Shown here: positions 1 to 12,293 of the stretch, in pieces | Layout: each line of letters starts with the position of its first letter | How positions within the stretch are numbered: the stretch's first letter is position 1 | NCBI GenBank assembly: GCA_023078685.1 | Contig: JALGAS010000004.1 | Location: forward strand, 1,178,001 to 1,242,000 | DNA: 64,000 nucleotides | Direction of reading: 5' to 3' | Source: Neopestalotiopsis rosae | Taxonomy: Eukaryota; Ascomycota; Sordariomycetes; Amphisphaeriales; Sporocadaceae | Made by a program: the position numbers and the translations under genes | Notes under the pieces: model-generated | Told to the model about the DNA's origin: nothing | Seen by the model: the letters and a program-made list of their open reading frames with translations, nothing else | Databases searched by the model: none

Positions 1-514
1 GAGTTGATCCACGCAAAATTGGCTCCTCCCATTGCTCTCGTTTTGTTCACTGATCCTGGAGTGTCTACAAGGAAGGCGGAAGTAGTAAACTATTTGTTCC
101 ACAACTCACAGTCAACAAAGAGAGGATGGCAAGAAAATCGATCAACAGAACGGCGTTGTGTTGATCTGGGTCTTGAGATTCTCAATATCTTGAAATGATG
201 GAAGTCCAAAGGGCAGTGTTGAACGGGATCACCAAAAGGGTTTACTGCTCACTCATCATATGTCGTCGGGCGATCCTTAGTCCCAAGACTATAATAGACT
301 GGGGAAACCAAAAACTGCCAATAGGATCACTTGAAAGTGGCCAGGGTACCGTTTCCCTAAAAAGGTTTGGCGTAGGATCAGCAACGATCAACGATACACT
401 GCATGGTGAAGGCTGCGAATCCATTGTGCTCTTCGGATCTACCAATTTCTCTCTCTCTCTTTGCGAATCCATTCGACGACTTATGCAGACCCATCTGAGC
501 AGATATCAATTCCT
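1..514. other. left flank, no gene supported
   Basis: This stretch lies downstream of the chitinase. Only short open frames without recognisable domains are present, and a CT-rich run sits near 448-462. I see no RNA gene or repeat. Confidence 0.5.
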
Positions 515-1937
515 TTACTCATCATCCTCATCGCATACACCATAACCTGACTGGCATGCCGTTCCGCAGTATGCGTCCCCCAGCCCACAGTAGCTATACT
601 GACTACAGCACTGGCTTGAAGGGCACGTGGTGCCAAAGTTGGTCGAACCCGACACACCACAACGGGCGTTATTTGAAACGGGGAATTTGGCAGTGCCATC
701 CGACTACGCATGAGAAGAGATATTAGCTTAAATTGACATTTCCTGTGGCGAATACAGAAAATGCAACTTACCGCACATCGGGACGTGTTCATTGAAGCCG
801 TCTGGAGCGCGGCCTTCAAGTTTTGGTAGTAAGTCTTGCCCTGACTGACCGAGGCGTCGGCGGCCGTCGCCTGCCAGATGGAGTAACCGCCAAAGTTGGG
901 CCGGCAGTAGTACGCGTTGGCGAGGTTGGAGGCGCTCGAGACGGGAATGGCGAAGCCCGGATCGGCCGCGGCCGTGGAGCCCGGCAGGCCGATGAGGAGG
1001 CGGGCGTTCTTGCTCGGCGTGGTCGCCAGGTAGTCGGTCCACTTGTCAAAGGTGAAGCCGGCGTAGGCAAAGGGCCCCCCGACCTTGTACGCCGGGTTCT
1101 CCTTGGCCCAGCGCGCCGCGGAGCACTCGTACGAACCGTAGAACTGGATGAAGAGCAGGTCAAAGGCGACGGTCGACAGCATGTCCTGGTTGTTGGGGTC
1201 CGGGACGTAGCACGCTGGCGAGGCCGAGAGGTACATCTTCTGGTTCACAGTGCCAAACAGCCGCTTCAGCTCTTTGACCAAGGCCTTGTAACCGGATGCA
1301 TTGTCGGTCGACAGGTGCTCAATGTCCATGTCGAATCCGTCGACCGAGAAGCCAACATTGTTGTAGTCAAAGGGCCGCGGGATTCCGCTGTTGACAAGGT
1401 TCTGCTGCCGTGGTCCAAAAATGTAAAACAGCTGCTGTGCAAATTTGACACCATTGGATGCGCCAGCGAGTTGATAGTCATTTGTGCCCCCTCCCAGCGA
1501 CAGCAGAAACTTCTTGTCTGGGCTGACCTTTCTACAATATGCCAGGTCACGCTGAATATTGGGACATTTGTGTAGAGCATTCTTGGACGGGTCATTAACG
1601 CCCGCCCACCCCGGGCCTGGGTAGGTGTCTCCAGTACATTGATTGCCCAGGTCGAGTCCAGGATACCCGTTGGCTTGCGCTGGGAACAGATGAACAAAGG
1701 ACAAGATGATGACGTCGATGGTGGGCTCTCGACAGTACACGTTTAGGGGTTTCTGGTTGTACCCTTGGCCCTATGCATTGGATTAGTATGTCATGATACA
1801 TTAACGTCAAGGTAAAGAAATCTTACGTAGTAGACGGCCACATTGTTCTTTGAGCTGATGTCAAAGGCTCCGAGTCCAAGTGTGACAAATGTCGAGACGC
1901 AAAGTGCATACAACACACCTTTATAGTAGCCAAGCAT
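515..1937 (-). CDS. secreted GH18 class III chitinase with C-terminal chitin-binding (CBM18/hevein) module
   Basis: Hydrolyses beta-1,4 GlcNAc linkages of chitin outside the cell or in the wall. Exons 1937-1827, 1770-772 and 703-515 join in phase 0 to give 432 aa. The ATG at 1937 is followed by a hydrophobic signal peptide (about residues 1-24). The GH18 barrel carries the catalytic signature DGFDMDIE, with the acid Glu near residue 188. The last exon encodes a Cys-rich module (about 384-428, containing CPSSQCCSQYSYCG) typical of CBM18, followed by a short acidic end. The frame and stop of exon 3 are fixed by this Cys pattern; reading through the second intron would give an unrelated tail. 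A role in wall remodelling or attack on other fungi or arthropods is family knowledge, not shown here. Confidence 0.93.
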
Positions 1938-2028
1938 GATGGAAACTGTTCAGATGTTTCGATATGATAATGAATGACTGATGGACTTGCCCATATTATC
2001 AACGCTGATTAAAGAACCATCATCATGT

Positions 2029-2040
2029 ATTTATATATAT
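2029..2040 (-). promoter_or_regulatory. TATA box of the chitinase gene
   Basis: A TATATATAAATA element on the minus strand lies about 90-100 bp upstream of the chitinase ATG. Its spacing suits a core promoter with a short leader. Confidence 0.5.
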
Positions 2041-3260
2041 CATTCCGTCTAATATCACACTTGGTGTCGTGAGAGCATTCCCATATCACAGCCACAAGGC
2101 CCCCAAATCCAGGGGTAGAGGAGAAGATTGTGGCGAGACATATGGCGGACAGTGGCGTGCCGCAGAGACGGGAGAGCATGCTCTCCACCTCCAGCCTTAT
2201 AGATATGATGTGGCTATAGTCTGATGCTATTCCAATCAGCCAGTCTCTTTGGAAGCCAGACGCGTTTCTTTTGAGTTTGCCAGTTGGTCGCGATGTCCAT
2301 TCAGAGAGCAACGGCATCAGTTGTATTTGAACAATACCGCCTGCTGTATTGTTTTTCCGGCCTCCTGATCAATCATGACTGTTATTTAAGGTTGAATCTG
2401 ACAGGACTTTGGGGTCTTGCGTTCAATATGGGCGTTGAGGCTTGTATCAGAGAATAATATTTCACGGAATGTCATGTCATGTAACATTGTGCCACTGGTG
2501 GACGGAGAATGAGTCTGTTCATGTTGGAATAGGTCGTGCCGTTGATGTTTACTCATGTGGTGAGAGCTCAACCTTGGTGTCTTCGTCTTGCCGCTCCGAC
2601 GCGATGGGAATGATGGACCGGGACCTGAGAGCGCGTCTCAATTATTACCTAAGGGCAACATGACTGATGACTGGTTGATCAACATCGGAAGACCAAAGCT
2701 TCTGAAATTATGTCGAAGTTTTCCGGAGTTTCCATATTAGAGCTGTCCGAAGTAAGGCATCATGATCTTGGAGATGAACATTTGATATTCAATTGCTATT
2801 TCCGGGGTGTCATTTGTTGTATGTAGTACAGAGTATGAGAGATGTAAGTAAATGGATTATGCTTCCAGTTTGTCGCTCGCTTATCGTAGACCCCAGATCA
2901 ATGGCCCAGTGGTGGAACCGACCCCTGTTACACGACCTAGGCGTGAGAAACCCCGGATAAACCTTTCGGCGATGGGGAAAAGATGGATCCAGGGGTCGCC
3001 CTTCCCAAAATGTGGCCTCAATTGAATGGGACCTGGGAGCTCCATTTGGCGCCAGTTGATTGGAGAGCGTCAAAGCTTCTCAGGGTGCAGCTGAGCTGGG
3101 GGAAGCGAGGAAAGGGTTTTAGTGAATGAGCTGGTCTCATTCAGCGCCTCTTGGGGCCACATGTGCACTACAACTCCTGTACTAGCCCATCCCATTTAGG
3201 TACAGATTACAGCAAGGACAGACTGTAGCATTAAAGCGCGAAAGAAAGTAGTAGCCACTT

Positions 3261-3298
3261 CTCCAGACCAGACCTGACCAGACCAGACCACACCAGCT
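3261..3298 (+). repeat. short tandem CCAGA-type pentamers in the SEC61 beta promoter
   Basis: Several copies of (GA)CCAGA occur in tandem just upstream of the SEC61 beta leader. They could be a repeated activator site or a simple replication-slippage repeat; nothing in the sequence decides which. Confidence 0.5.
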
Positions 3299-3431
3299 CC
3301 TCGTCCACGTTCAACCCCGTCCATCAATTGAGCACACGAGCGGTTTCAACCTTGTCCCATCTGTCTTCTTCTACGGTCTTCCTTTCATTCCTTCCTCTTT
3401 TCTTCACGAACACATTCATAATCACATCACA

Positions 3432-4080
3432 ATGGTACGTACAGCGTGACTCACCAACGAAGAGCGGCGCCTCCTCGCTGGCCTCAATGCGATTGAACCC
3501 CCGATTCAACCTGCCACGAAAGCCAGAACGAAGGGCAACATGGGTGGTCATGGTGGACACGTACGAGTTCTAGGAAAGCAGCGTCGCTAACGAGGCAATC
3601 CAACCAACAGTCTTCTCCCAGAGCATCTTCTCCCGTCAACGCGCCTGCCACTGGCGCCAGCATTGGCCGTCCCTCATCGCCCACTCCCCCCGGTGGTGCC
3701 AGAACCGCTATCCGCCGACGAGCCGCCGCCGACCAGAAGGAGAAGATCGCCAATGCCCGCCCCAGCAGCACAAGGGCCGCTGGCGCCGGTGGCAGCACCA
3801 GCACGATGCTGCGCCTCTACACTGACGAGTCGCCCGGCCTCAAGGTCGACCCCGTCGTCGTCCTTGTTCTGTCTCTCGTCTTCATTTTCAGCGTTGTCGC
3901 CTTACACAGTGCGTTTTATCCTCTCAGGGCCCCCTTTTTTCTGGATCTTCCTTGGTTTCGAGGAGTTCTCCGAGGTTCAAACGGAAACGGTCGCCTGTTC
4001 TTGAATGTCCAAAGATGTACCAAACTAACGTGTAACTCGTAACAGTCATTGCCAAGATCACCCGAAAGTTCTCCAGCTAG
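3432..4080 (+). CDS. SBH1: Sec61 beta subunit of the ER protein-conducting channel (SBH1-type)
   Basis: Small tail-anchored subunit of the Sec61 translocon in the ER membrane. Exons are 3432-3434 (the ATG alone), 3611-3908 and 4046-4080, totalling 111 aa. The N-terminal half is Ser/Pro/Ala-rich and cytosolic, and contains the typical GGARTAIRRRAAADQKEK region. The conserved MLRLYTDESPGLKVDP box comes next, then one hydrophobic helix (about residues 81-103) and a short basic end. Length matches the family. The first intron begins immediately after the start codon (donor GTACGT at 3435, acceptor CAG at 3610), so the initiator Met sits alone on its exon. Confidence 0.95.
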
Positions 4081-5423
4081 ATGGGGATGAACTAGGAAGC
4101 GAAAAGATTATTGAGCACGATGACGGCGTAATGTGGATGGGAACGAAGCAAGGGCCATTGTATCATCATATCGGATCTCCATGACGGCGGGCGTCTAGAT
4201 TCGTTCACTTTTTTTTTTCTGGCAAAAAATTTACAATACCAAGACGAAAAGCATTTGCAGAAACAACTTCGGCCCAAACGGCGACTTCAACTCGATTTCA
4301 GTGCATGTTGGTCGATAAATGTGGTACTACAGTGTCGAGCTCGATCAAATATCCCGTGGCTACGTATGCCATCACGAATTGTCCATACAAAGCGCAACTC
4401 GGCTTCATATTGGTCGACAAACGGCATGTAGACGCGACCTGGTGAAGGTACCAGTCTGGCATAGCTTCTACACGAAGTAGCCAATAGTTGAGAAATCATG
4501 AATGATCACATATTCATCGAAGCAACCCACATCACATTTTCCAGAGAGCAGGTCTTACAACAATTTACAGTGTAATTTCGACTTTGATGGGCTTCGAGTG
4601 TCGATTTGATGGATGGATTCTGCACCTTCAATGTCGATTTCCATGAAGTTGTTAGCAATCGTTCATTCATTCACATGGTTTCGTCCCCGTCGAGTTTTGT
4701 GTATCTCTTGCAATTGATTTCATACCAGAAATGTAAAAGAGCTTCCTTCCCGGGGTTGTGACTGTGGAACACTTTGAAGCCGCGCCCTTTCGAGAGTTGA
4801 AATGCGAATGGAGCAAAGATGGAGGACGAAATATCTCGTGTTGTGGCAGTACTCGTTGAGTCGTGATTTTCCTCCTCTTCAATGATTCCATCTCAAGAAG
4901 ATTACCGGAAAGATCCAGACGATCCGCTGTACAGGCAACTAAGTAATTTTGTTACACTGTCTCGTGAGCACATTTGTTTTTTCGATGCCATCAGCTTTTT
5001 CATCGCCTGAGATGTGCTATTCTGGTCCTGGAAAGCTTGATCTTGAGAATACGTGACAAGTCATTGAAATGTTCAATATCACAAGCCATGGAAGGCAGTT
5101 GATGTTTAATGATGATGTGTAGCTATTATTATGGTATTTGTGGTCATTCGCTAAGTGCTATATAATGTAACAATGATGGGGATATGCTAATGTGGTTTCT
5201 AGGTAATTTGCAAGCAAAAAGAGCTTGATCGTGCGTGTACTCGTGAGTGTTGCTTTCGTGGCCACCCCGGGGTATCATTCCTGTAAATCAAACTGATCAT
5301 ACAATCGTGCCGGCCTTTCTTGTCGGGGTTACTTCTTCCTCTTCTTTGGTTTGTCTTTTTTTCTTTCATTCTCTTGATTCTCTTCATCTTTTTCAAATTT
5401 GGGAGACTCCCTTTTCCGTACCT
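4081..5423. other. convergent intergenic region, nothing recognised
   Basis: This is the 3' flank of both SEC61 beta and the receptor gene. Open frames are short and featureless. No repeat or RNA gene is apparent. Confidence 0.5.
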
Positions 5424-7398
5424 TTACAACGCGTGTGCAGGACCGCTCAGGTCGGGCGAGTCACCGCGCGAGCTGTGAACGGGCGATCGGACACCGCCAG
5501 AGATCAGAACCACAGACTGTGGCTTGCTGGGACCCAGGGCGTCCAGGGCCACCAGGCGGTTCTGGTCCTCGTCCATCTGATCCTCCTCGTCGGCCTCGTC
5601 GAGGTGCTGGGGCGGCGCCACGCGGGAGAAGAGCACGCCGTCGGCCATGATGCGCGCGTCGGCGCGGCTGACACGCCAGCTGTGGCGCACGCTGGGCGGC
5701 AGCCACGAGTTGCGCGAGGCCGCCGACTTGGAGGCGTCGGTGCTGGGCTGGGACAGCTTGGGGTCCCAGGCCGAGCTGGCACGCCACCGGGCCGCCTGCG
5801 ACGCCGTGATGTTCTTGGACTTGCGGTTGCCGTAGTAGTACTTGCTGCGGCGCACCAGCGTCACGTCAAAGACCTTGGGCGCGATGCGCACCAGGATCAG
5901 CCGGATCGCCGGCATGCACGCGCAGATGATGCCCACGGTGATCTCGACCGTCGACCACAGGGCCACGCCAAAGTAGTCCCACGTCAGGTTGGTGGACTCG
6001 CGGAACTCGACGAGCGAGGCCAGACGGATGATGCTGACAATGGTGACACTAAATCTCCTTGTTAGTTTTGCTGCTGTGCTCCCAAATTTGGCTTCACTCA
6101 AGAGACTGAGAGAGAGAAGGGACCAAAACTTACAAAGTTCCAACGCAAAACATCAAGGCGACGCCGACCTTCTTCTTCCAGTGGAGGTTCAGTTGGCGCA
6201 GCTGCGAGAGGGGAATGCCTAGCATGAAGATATCCAGGGCGATGCTCACGGCAGCGTTGGCCCAGGCCACGGCGCTGATGTCGATACACTGGCCGCCGCC
6301 CTCGCCGCGCCAGTTGGTCCAGTTGTAGCTGATGGGGCGGCACTGAAGCAGCGCTGTGATGATGAAGGCCACGCCAAAGACGATATCAAAGGCCACGGCG
6401 CAGAGAACGACCCGTCGGACGCTCTTGCTGGGAAAGATACGCTGCGCAATGAGGTTAGCAAATTTTGTTCCTCATGTCGACCCTTGTTCAATATATATGT
6501 ATATATATATATATATATATCGAATACGACTCATTCTGGAGAGAGCAACCATACCAGATAGAAAAACAGCATGGACAATTTGAGTACAAAGACCTCGGAA
6601 AAGTACAGCAGAGTAATGATGAAGAAGCCGCGGGCAAAGCTGGTGATCTCGTCGGGCGTCAGGGTCCAGATGTCCTTGCCGAGGCCGTACTTTGACAGCA
6701 TGGACACGTTGATGACGGCCGAGGGCACGCAGTTGAGCAGCGTCAGGAGGATGAACCAGTCGTCGAGGCCGAGGTCCGTTGCCGTGAAGAACTGGCGGTA
6801 CCCCAGGCGCACGAGCACAAAGATGCAGGCCAGGGACATGAGCACCGTGGTCACAACCGTGTACTCTGTCGACTTGTCGCGGACGGGCGCGCCGCACATG
6901 GTTTGCGTCGTGTTCTTGGCAGCTTAAAAAGCAACCTCTGGTTAGTCTTGATTCTTCCTTTTTCCATGTCTCCCCAGACCTTTCTTCCTAGTTGTTCGAC
7001 TTACTGAGAGATTCTTCAATTGTACATGACATCATTATGCACAGCTCAGCCGTTGAGACGAATTGTGCGTCTTTACATTGGCATGCCACGTCTGTTGCTG
7101 AACATGATGATTCGCTGACCGCCGCAAGGAGACATTTCAACTGTGAGCAAATATAATGTCAGTCGTGACCGTTCCAATTCCGATTTCCTCCGTATATATT
7201 CGTCCATGCTAGTCGTAAACCGCCTCCAAGAACATCATGAAAAGAACGTACAGCGCAAGTCGGCAACTGTGAAAGGGCCTCTGTATATGCCGAAGTCGAA
7301 GAAGTCGTCGAGGAAGAAGCGGCCGCCGCGATACCCTGCTGCCCTCCAAAAGCCGCCACCACCACCATTAACACCAACACTCTGATCGAAGCCCACAT
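5424..7398 (-). CDS. PTH11-type integral membrane receptor with N-terminal CFEM domain
   Basis: Putative fungal G-protein-coupled receptor of the PTH11 class, sensing surface or host cues at the plasma membrane. Exons are 7398-7252, 7140-7005, 6922-6555, 6441-6134 and 6048-5424, giving 527 aa. A signal peptide (about residues 1-25) leads into a CFEM domain from LPTCA (about 45) to TMCG, with all eight cysteines. Seven hydrophobic segments follow, then a long hydrophilic cytosolic tail from about residue 390. I chose ATG 7398 because it gives a clean signal peptide and the frame upstream has no nearby ATG. The third intron contains a (TA)n run. Family and topology are clear; ligand and function are not. 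Confidence 0.9.
6491..6530. repeat. (TA)n microsatellite inside the third receptor intron
   Basis: Alternating TA dinucleotides with a single G interruption lie within the intron 6442-6554. Length variation here would not alter the protein, so it is a potential strain marker. Confidence 0.9.
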
Positions 7399-7768
7399 GC
7401 TTGTTATACTCCTGCGTGGTTTTCCCAAGGGAACTGCGCCCTTGTGCCACCAACAACGGAGAATTTGTGCGTGGGATAAAAAGGATTGACTAGGGGTGAG
7501 TTGAATAGTACATAAAGAAATAAAAAAAAGGAATTCAAGGATAGTAGTGGGATGGGGGGTTTTAGAAAGTAAAAAAGAGTGTGAGTAGTAGTAACAATTA
7601 GTTTAGTATAGTGAACGGATGAGTTTTAGTTACATGGAAGAAAAGAGAGATCTCGCAGCACGAGTCATCGACCACGTGGAAAACATGGTTTATCAGAGTG
7701 CTCGATCTCTAGGCACGCTTTTCTCTTCTTTCTTTCTCCTCCCGCCCAACCCATCTCACACTAGGACC

Positions 7769-7802
7769 TCTACTCTACTCTTACTCTTACTCTACTCTTA
7801 CC
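7769..7802 (+). repeat. pyrimidine-rich TACTCT-type short tandem repeat
   Basis: Repeated CTACTCT/TTACTCT units on the plus strand, upstream of the receptor gene (purine-rich on its coding strand). Confidence 0.7.
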
Positions 7803-10206
7803 GTATCATGTCCATCAAAGCGCGGGGCGGAGAAATTTGGTCGCTGAGCCCGGACCGGGGACGAGGATCTCGTGTGGGTAAAGATGGTGTTATGGAGTAT
7901 CTTTGTGTGTGTCTGTTCTGTGGTATTTTTTCTTGTCTGTTGTATTTTCCACGGGCTGCAGACCAGAAAAGGCCAGTAGGGTCTGATAGTCGGCTCCAGT
8001 TCGACCCAGCTTAGACGCGCAAGACGGGCAAGGAAGATGCAGATCACCATGAAGACACACGGCCGCATCGTGAGTCCTGGAAGCTCTATTGGTTCTGACC
8101 AACGTGCGAATTTGCCTAATCGGGAATAAGCGTGGTGGGTTAATTGGATGGGGACTTTTGTTTCCCGTGTCGCCAATGTCCAACACATGCCATAGTCGTA
8201 CTAGTAGGCAGAAAATCTCTAGCCTGCCACCTGCTACTACTGTTATGTACTACTACCGCTGGGGCTCTTGGTCACTGGTGCTTCTGCCGGCGGGCTTGGA
8301 ATTGGCGCATCAACGAAAAGGAAAAAGGCCTGACTGGGCGACGCGTGCGGGCGGAGGGCGGCGGACTGCCATGGCTCGCATGGTGCTACTATGATCTATT
8401 ACTACAAGAAAGTCCCAAGACTTGCCAACGGGCCTCGGCACTTGTTCGCGGTGCCACATTGGAAAGTTTTGCTAAGGCGTATACTCTATGAGATTGGTCT
8501 TGGCAACTCGGAGCGTCTGGAGGTGACAAGCCAAAGGGTGACCAAAGTCCATGTTCTTCACATGTTCAGCCGCAACGTCAGTACTCCCGCATTTTCGTAT
8601 GTACTGCTAATATGTATGGTCAAAGGTCGAGTGGGACGTATATTATCCCGAGGGAACCGAACCCTTGTTTCCGTTGCCCCAAGTAAGCTGCCTGGCTGTC
8701 AATCATTACATAGTATTACCGGCATCATATCTGGGGATGTGCAGAACCACGGTATTACCGGTGCAAGTCATTGGCAATTGCATTGTCAATTTACTGCAAG
8801 GCAATAGGAGTGCAGCCGAACGCCGGGATGACCCTAGGTATGAGTGGTCTCACTGGAGTGTCTCCGACTCTCCGATTTGAGAGCAGAAGCTTATTTGATG
8901 GCCCTGGAGAGACTGAAAGCGATACAGCAATTCGTCAATTCCATTTTTTCTTCTCTCTCGTTGCGCATTGCGCCCTCGAGAGCGATATAGAAATGCAAGG
9001 GACCACTGTCTGTTCCATACCTACGGTGCCAGTTCAGGTCATATCAAGGGTCAGATCATTCATGCAAGGGGCAGAAGGGCCACTTGCTTGTCCCTCAATC
9101 GCTGTCTTTACGAGGCAATAACAAGGGTCCCTGCGGGGGATATGTGGTTCTCATGTTGAAATCTCATTTTGGATAATGGAGATTGATGGTAAAAGATGCC
9201 AGCCGAGTCTTTTTTTTCTGTCTTGCATACTCTCGTGGCGGTCTATATCCATGGCAACACATAGTAGAAGCAATGCTGGTGAGTTTCAGCATACTACGGT
9301 CCTATCTACGGCTCGGTTCCGCTTGAGGGGCCCGAACGAGCCGCGAATAGTCAGTTCTTTCGGAATTGACTGCATACGGAATAATGCACGATAGATGAAC
9401 ATGTTTCCAATTCAAGGCACAGCTATAATAGATCGCTCAATGCCAACCGGGCTGCCGGAGGGACTCTGCACACAAGCGAACCACACATAAGGCAGCGATG
9501 AGTGTGGCAACAGACACCGATCGAGGTTGCTCCGGCCTTAACTCCTGACTTGCCTGTGCCGCCTGCAACAGTGGATAGGAAGTGGATAGTTGATGGATCC
9601 CGTTCCTGGACGGTCAAGACTCGCTCAACCCTAGTTCCTAGTCGGGCTGTTCTTGTCATCTGTCATCTGAAGGCCCGCTGCGGAAATACCCTCTTATGTC
9701 AGCAGTTCAGACTGCCATGAGCCAGCAGAACAATTTAATGGATGATTCTGCGTGCGCTCCTTTTTAATTGCAAGATGACGACTGTCTTTGAGTGGCACCG
9801 TTGACTTTGCTCGATTGCGACATTCCCGCTATACGGGGTCTTTCATACAAGCCAAGTCTAGCTACACATAGCTATATCAGCACAAGAGACCGCATACAAT
9901 TGTCATCACCCCAGATCTGATTTCAATCGTATTTTCAGTCGCTGGCCCCGTTCCCAGACGATCCGTCTACTACGTATCCCATTCCACCTCGATGCAACTT
10001 CAGACGACACTCCGCAGACCATGCTCATCGTGGCTAGCATTTTGATCGTAACTTGATCACCCACCAAGGCCACACGATGCCACTTGAGCCAGACGAGCTT
10101 AGCTGGGGGGTCACTTTATGCTCTGTTCAGTCAAAGCAACCATTTCCTCATACCGCGCCGTCGACTATGCTAATACAGTCGGCTCGACCTGACTACCACG
10201 GCAGTA

Positions 10207-10221
10207 GGGGGGGGGGGGGGG
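10207..10221 (+). repeat. homopolymer run of 15 G
   Basis: An uninterrupted 15-G tract in noncoding DNA. It is prone to length error in sequencing and to slippage. Confidence 0.9.
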
Positions 10222-12293
10222 AAACCGTTTTATCTTTTCTTTTCGGGCTCTAGAAAGTTTCCGAAACCGACAAGCCAAAAAAGCATAGTAGTAACAAAGT
10301 GGCCATTGCAAAGCCTGTCGCGTGTCGCCCGTCGTCGTTTTGCCCCTGACCAGTGGCTTTTAGTGTCTCTATTTCGGTTGCTATACATCCACTTTCTAGT
10401 ACAGATCGGGACGCTCTACCAGCGCTTACAGCCAGGGCAATAGTCAGTGAAATCTAGCTACTGGCTACTACTACCGCTGCCAAACTGCCCAATTGCCGGC
10501 GCCATGCTACCCTGCTCAGAAGTACGAAAATTCTCAACTGTACGTTTGAGTCGTCATGGCGTCGGGTGCCGTTTGGAAACCAAAGATCTGAATCGCCTAC
10601 AGCCGAATGAAGGAATTCATACACAGGTAAGCAGGACACAATGAGATCCATCCACCTGAGAAAAAGTCAAAGTGCTGCAAGCGATTGCTACGTGCGCAAC
10701 TCGATCAATCCACTTGTAAAGGAGCCATAGGAAAACCAACAAAGGCTCTGTGCTATAAGCATTCGTTGTTGTGCTCTCTTGTTGAGCAATACTACGTCAT
10801 TAAAACCAACTGGTAAGGGGAGACGATGACCACAGTAGTAAGGATCTTTCACATGAAGAAGAAATGGGAGCCTACATACCTACTTCGTACATCTGTCGGG
10901 AAATCGCCAAGCGCCTCTCCCGATGTGATTTTGGCAGGTTGCTTCCGCAAAGCCACCACCAGCGCCCCGCCGAACGCCAGTGCTTATACACAGTATACAG
11001 TAGGGCCAGGCACTACAACTATGTACTAGAAAGTCTGATCCTCTGCCTGCGAGATTCGTGCAACAGTCCAAGTGGTCACTATCACGAGTAAGGAGTATTC
11101 ACCCTAGAACTGCTGCCGCGGTTTGCCTTGCTTCTAGCACATTTTTGACATGACAATCCTCCATTGTTCTTAATCCCTTTCTTCTCGATCTTATTATTAC
11201 TCCACGACGGCCCAAGCTGTCCGGGCATGTTTGCATCCGAGTAAGCGAACAGGTTCTCATCTCTCTCTCTCACACACGCACACACTCCCAGATCCCTCCC
11301 ATTGGTAAGAAAAAAACGTGCGGGCGGGCGTGCGGACAAATGGGATTATGGGGACTTTGTTGGGGGCCACACTACTGCTTGCTGCGGTTTGCTTGCGTGC
11401 TTTGGTTACCGAAACGCCTAAAAACCTAACTAGCTGATTCAATAGTCTCCTTGGCCTCACTGGAAATGATCTACACAAACTACTATCGTGATCAGCTTTT
11501 TTTCATTGCGGCACTTGCGAATGAAAAACGGTACCGAGAACGTAACCCAACCCCAGCCGCAAAGCTCATGAATAAAACAGTGATACGTAGTAGCCATAGT
11601 GGTGTACAGAGCCCGGATACTACCTGAGCCGCTGTGGTGAAGGTTAGGGACAGTGACCATACACAATCTACACAACCGACTGCCGTGGGCTTTGACACTG
11701 GTCTAATCGCACAGACAGAGGACCATTGATTGAATTATTGCTTTTTGGTCAGCCCTATACAACGTACTTTGGAGTTCAAGGCAACTCTATTTTCTTTCTT
11801 TGAGGCTTTCTTTGAGCCTCACAGAAGCACATGTTGCCTCAGGAAAAAAAGCAAAGTCATGTCGACCCTGTTGTCTGGAACCGAGGGAACCTGCCGTGAG
11901 CCCTGGGCCCCAGTGTGGTCAAGGATAGAAAAAAACCACGCGAGCAAAAGATCTACAGTCTTTGCCCACCCAGCATTCTCACCCACATCAGGTATTGCCG
12001 ATCGCGCTTCACAATCAGCTCAGACCAAGTCAGGTGGTAGCGATGATACCTCAGCATCGCAAGCAATAACAGTGAAAGGGCAACAATCGTCGTTCATTGT
12101 TTAATTGAGCCAGATGGGCTATATTAGCTATATATCGACTATCGAAAATAGTAGGGCTGAACGTTTTAACGAACTCGCTTCCAAGAACAGCAAAGCGTGT
12201 AAAACAAAAAAGATCCTTACCCCGGATCCCCCCAAAAATCATTTTATACTTGCCAATCTTTCACTATGGTACTTCTGCCGAGGACAGCTATTC

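Larger units (their letters stand above)
1938..3431. other. divergent intergenic region between chitinase and SEC61 beta
   Basis: No coding sequence is supported. It holds the chitinase TATA element and, near the right end, the CCAGA-type repeats upstream of SEC61 beta. Short open frames here show no domain. Confidence 0.5.
7399..12293. other. 4.9 kb stretch without a supportable gene
   Basis: Several open frames of 100-138 codons occur on both strands (for example 8391-8807 + and 11730-12104 +). None shows a domain, signal peptide or plausible splice continuation. Base composition resembles the rest of the window, with no AT-rich RIP-like signature. A pyrimidine-rich repeat (7769-7802) and a 15-G run (10207-10221) are the only conspicuous structures. 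It may hold long leaders, noncoding RNA or decayed sequence. Confidence 0.45.

Noticed and set aside
8391..8807. 138-codon plus-strand frame in the 7.4-12.3 kb gap
   Set aside because: No domain, signal or splice continuation; composition is typical of noncoding sequence.
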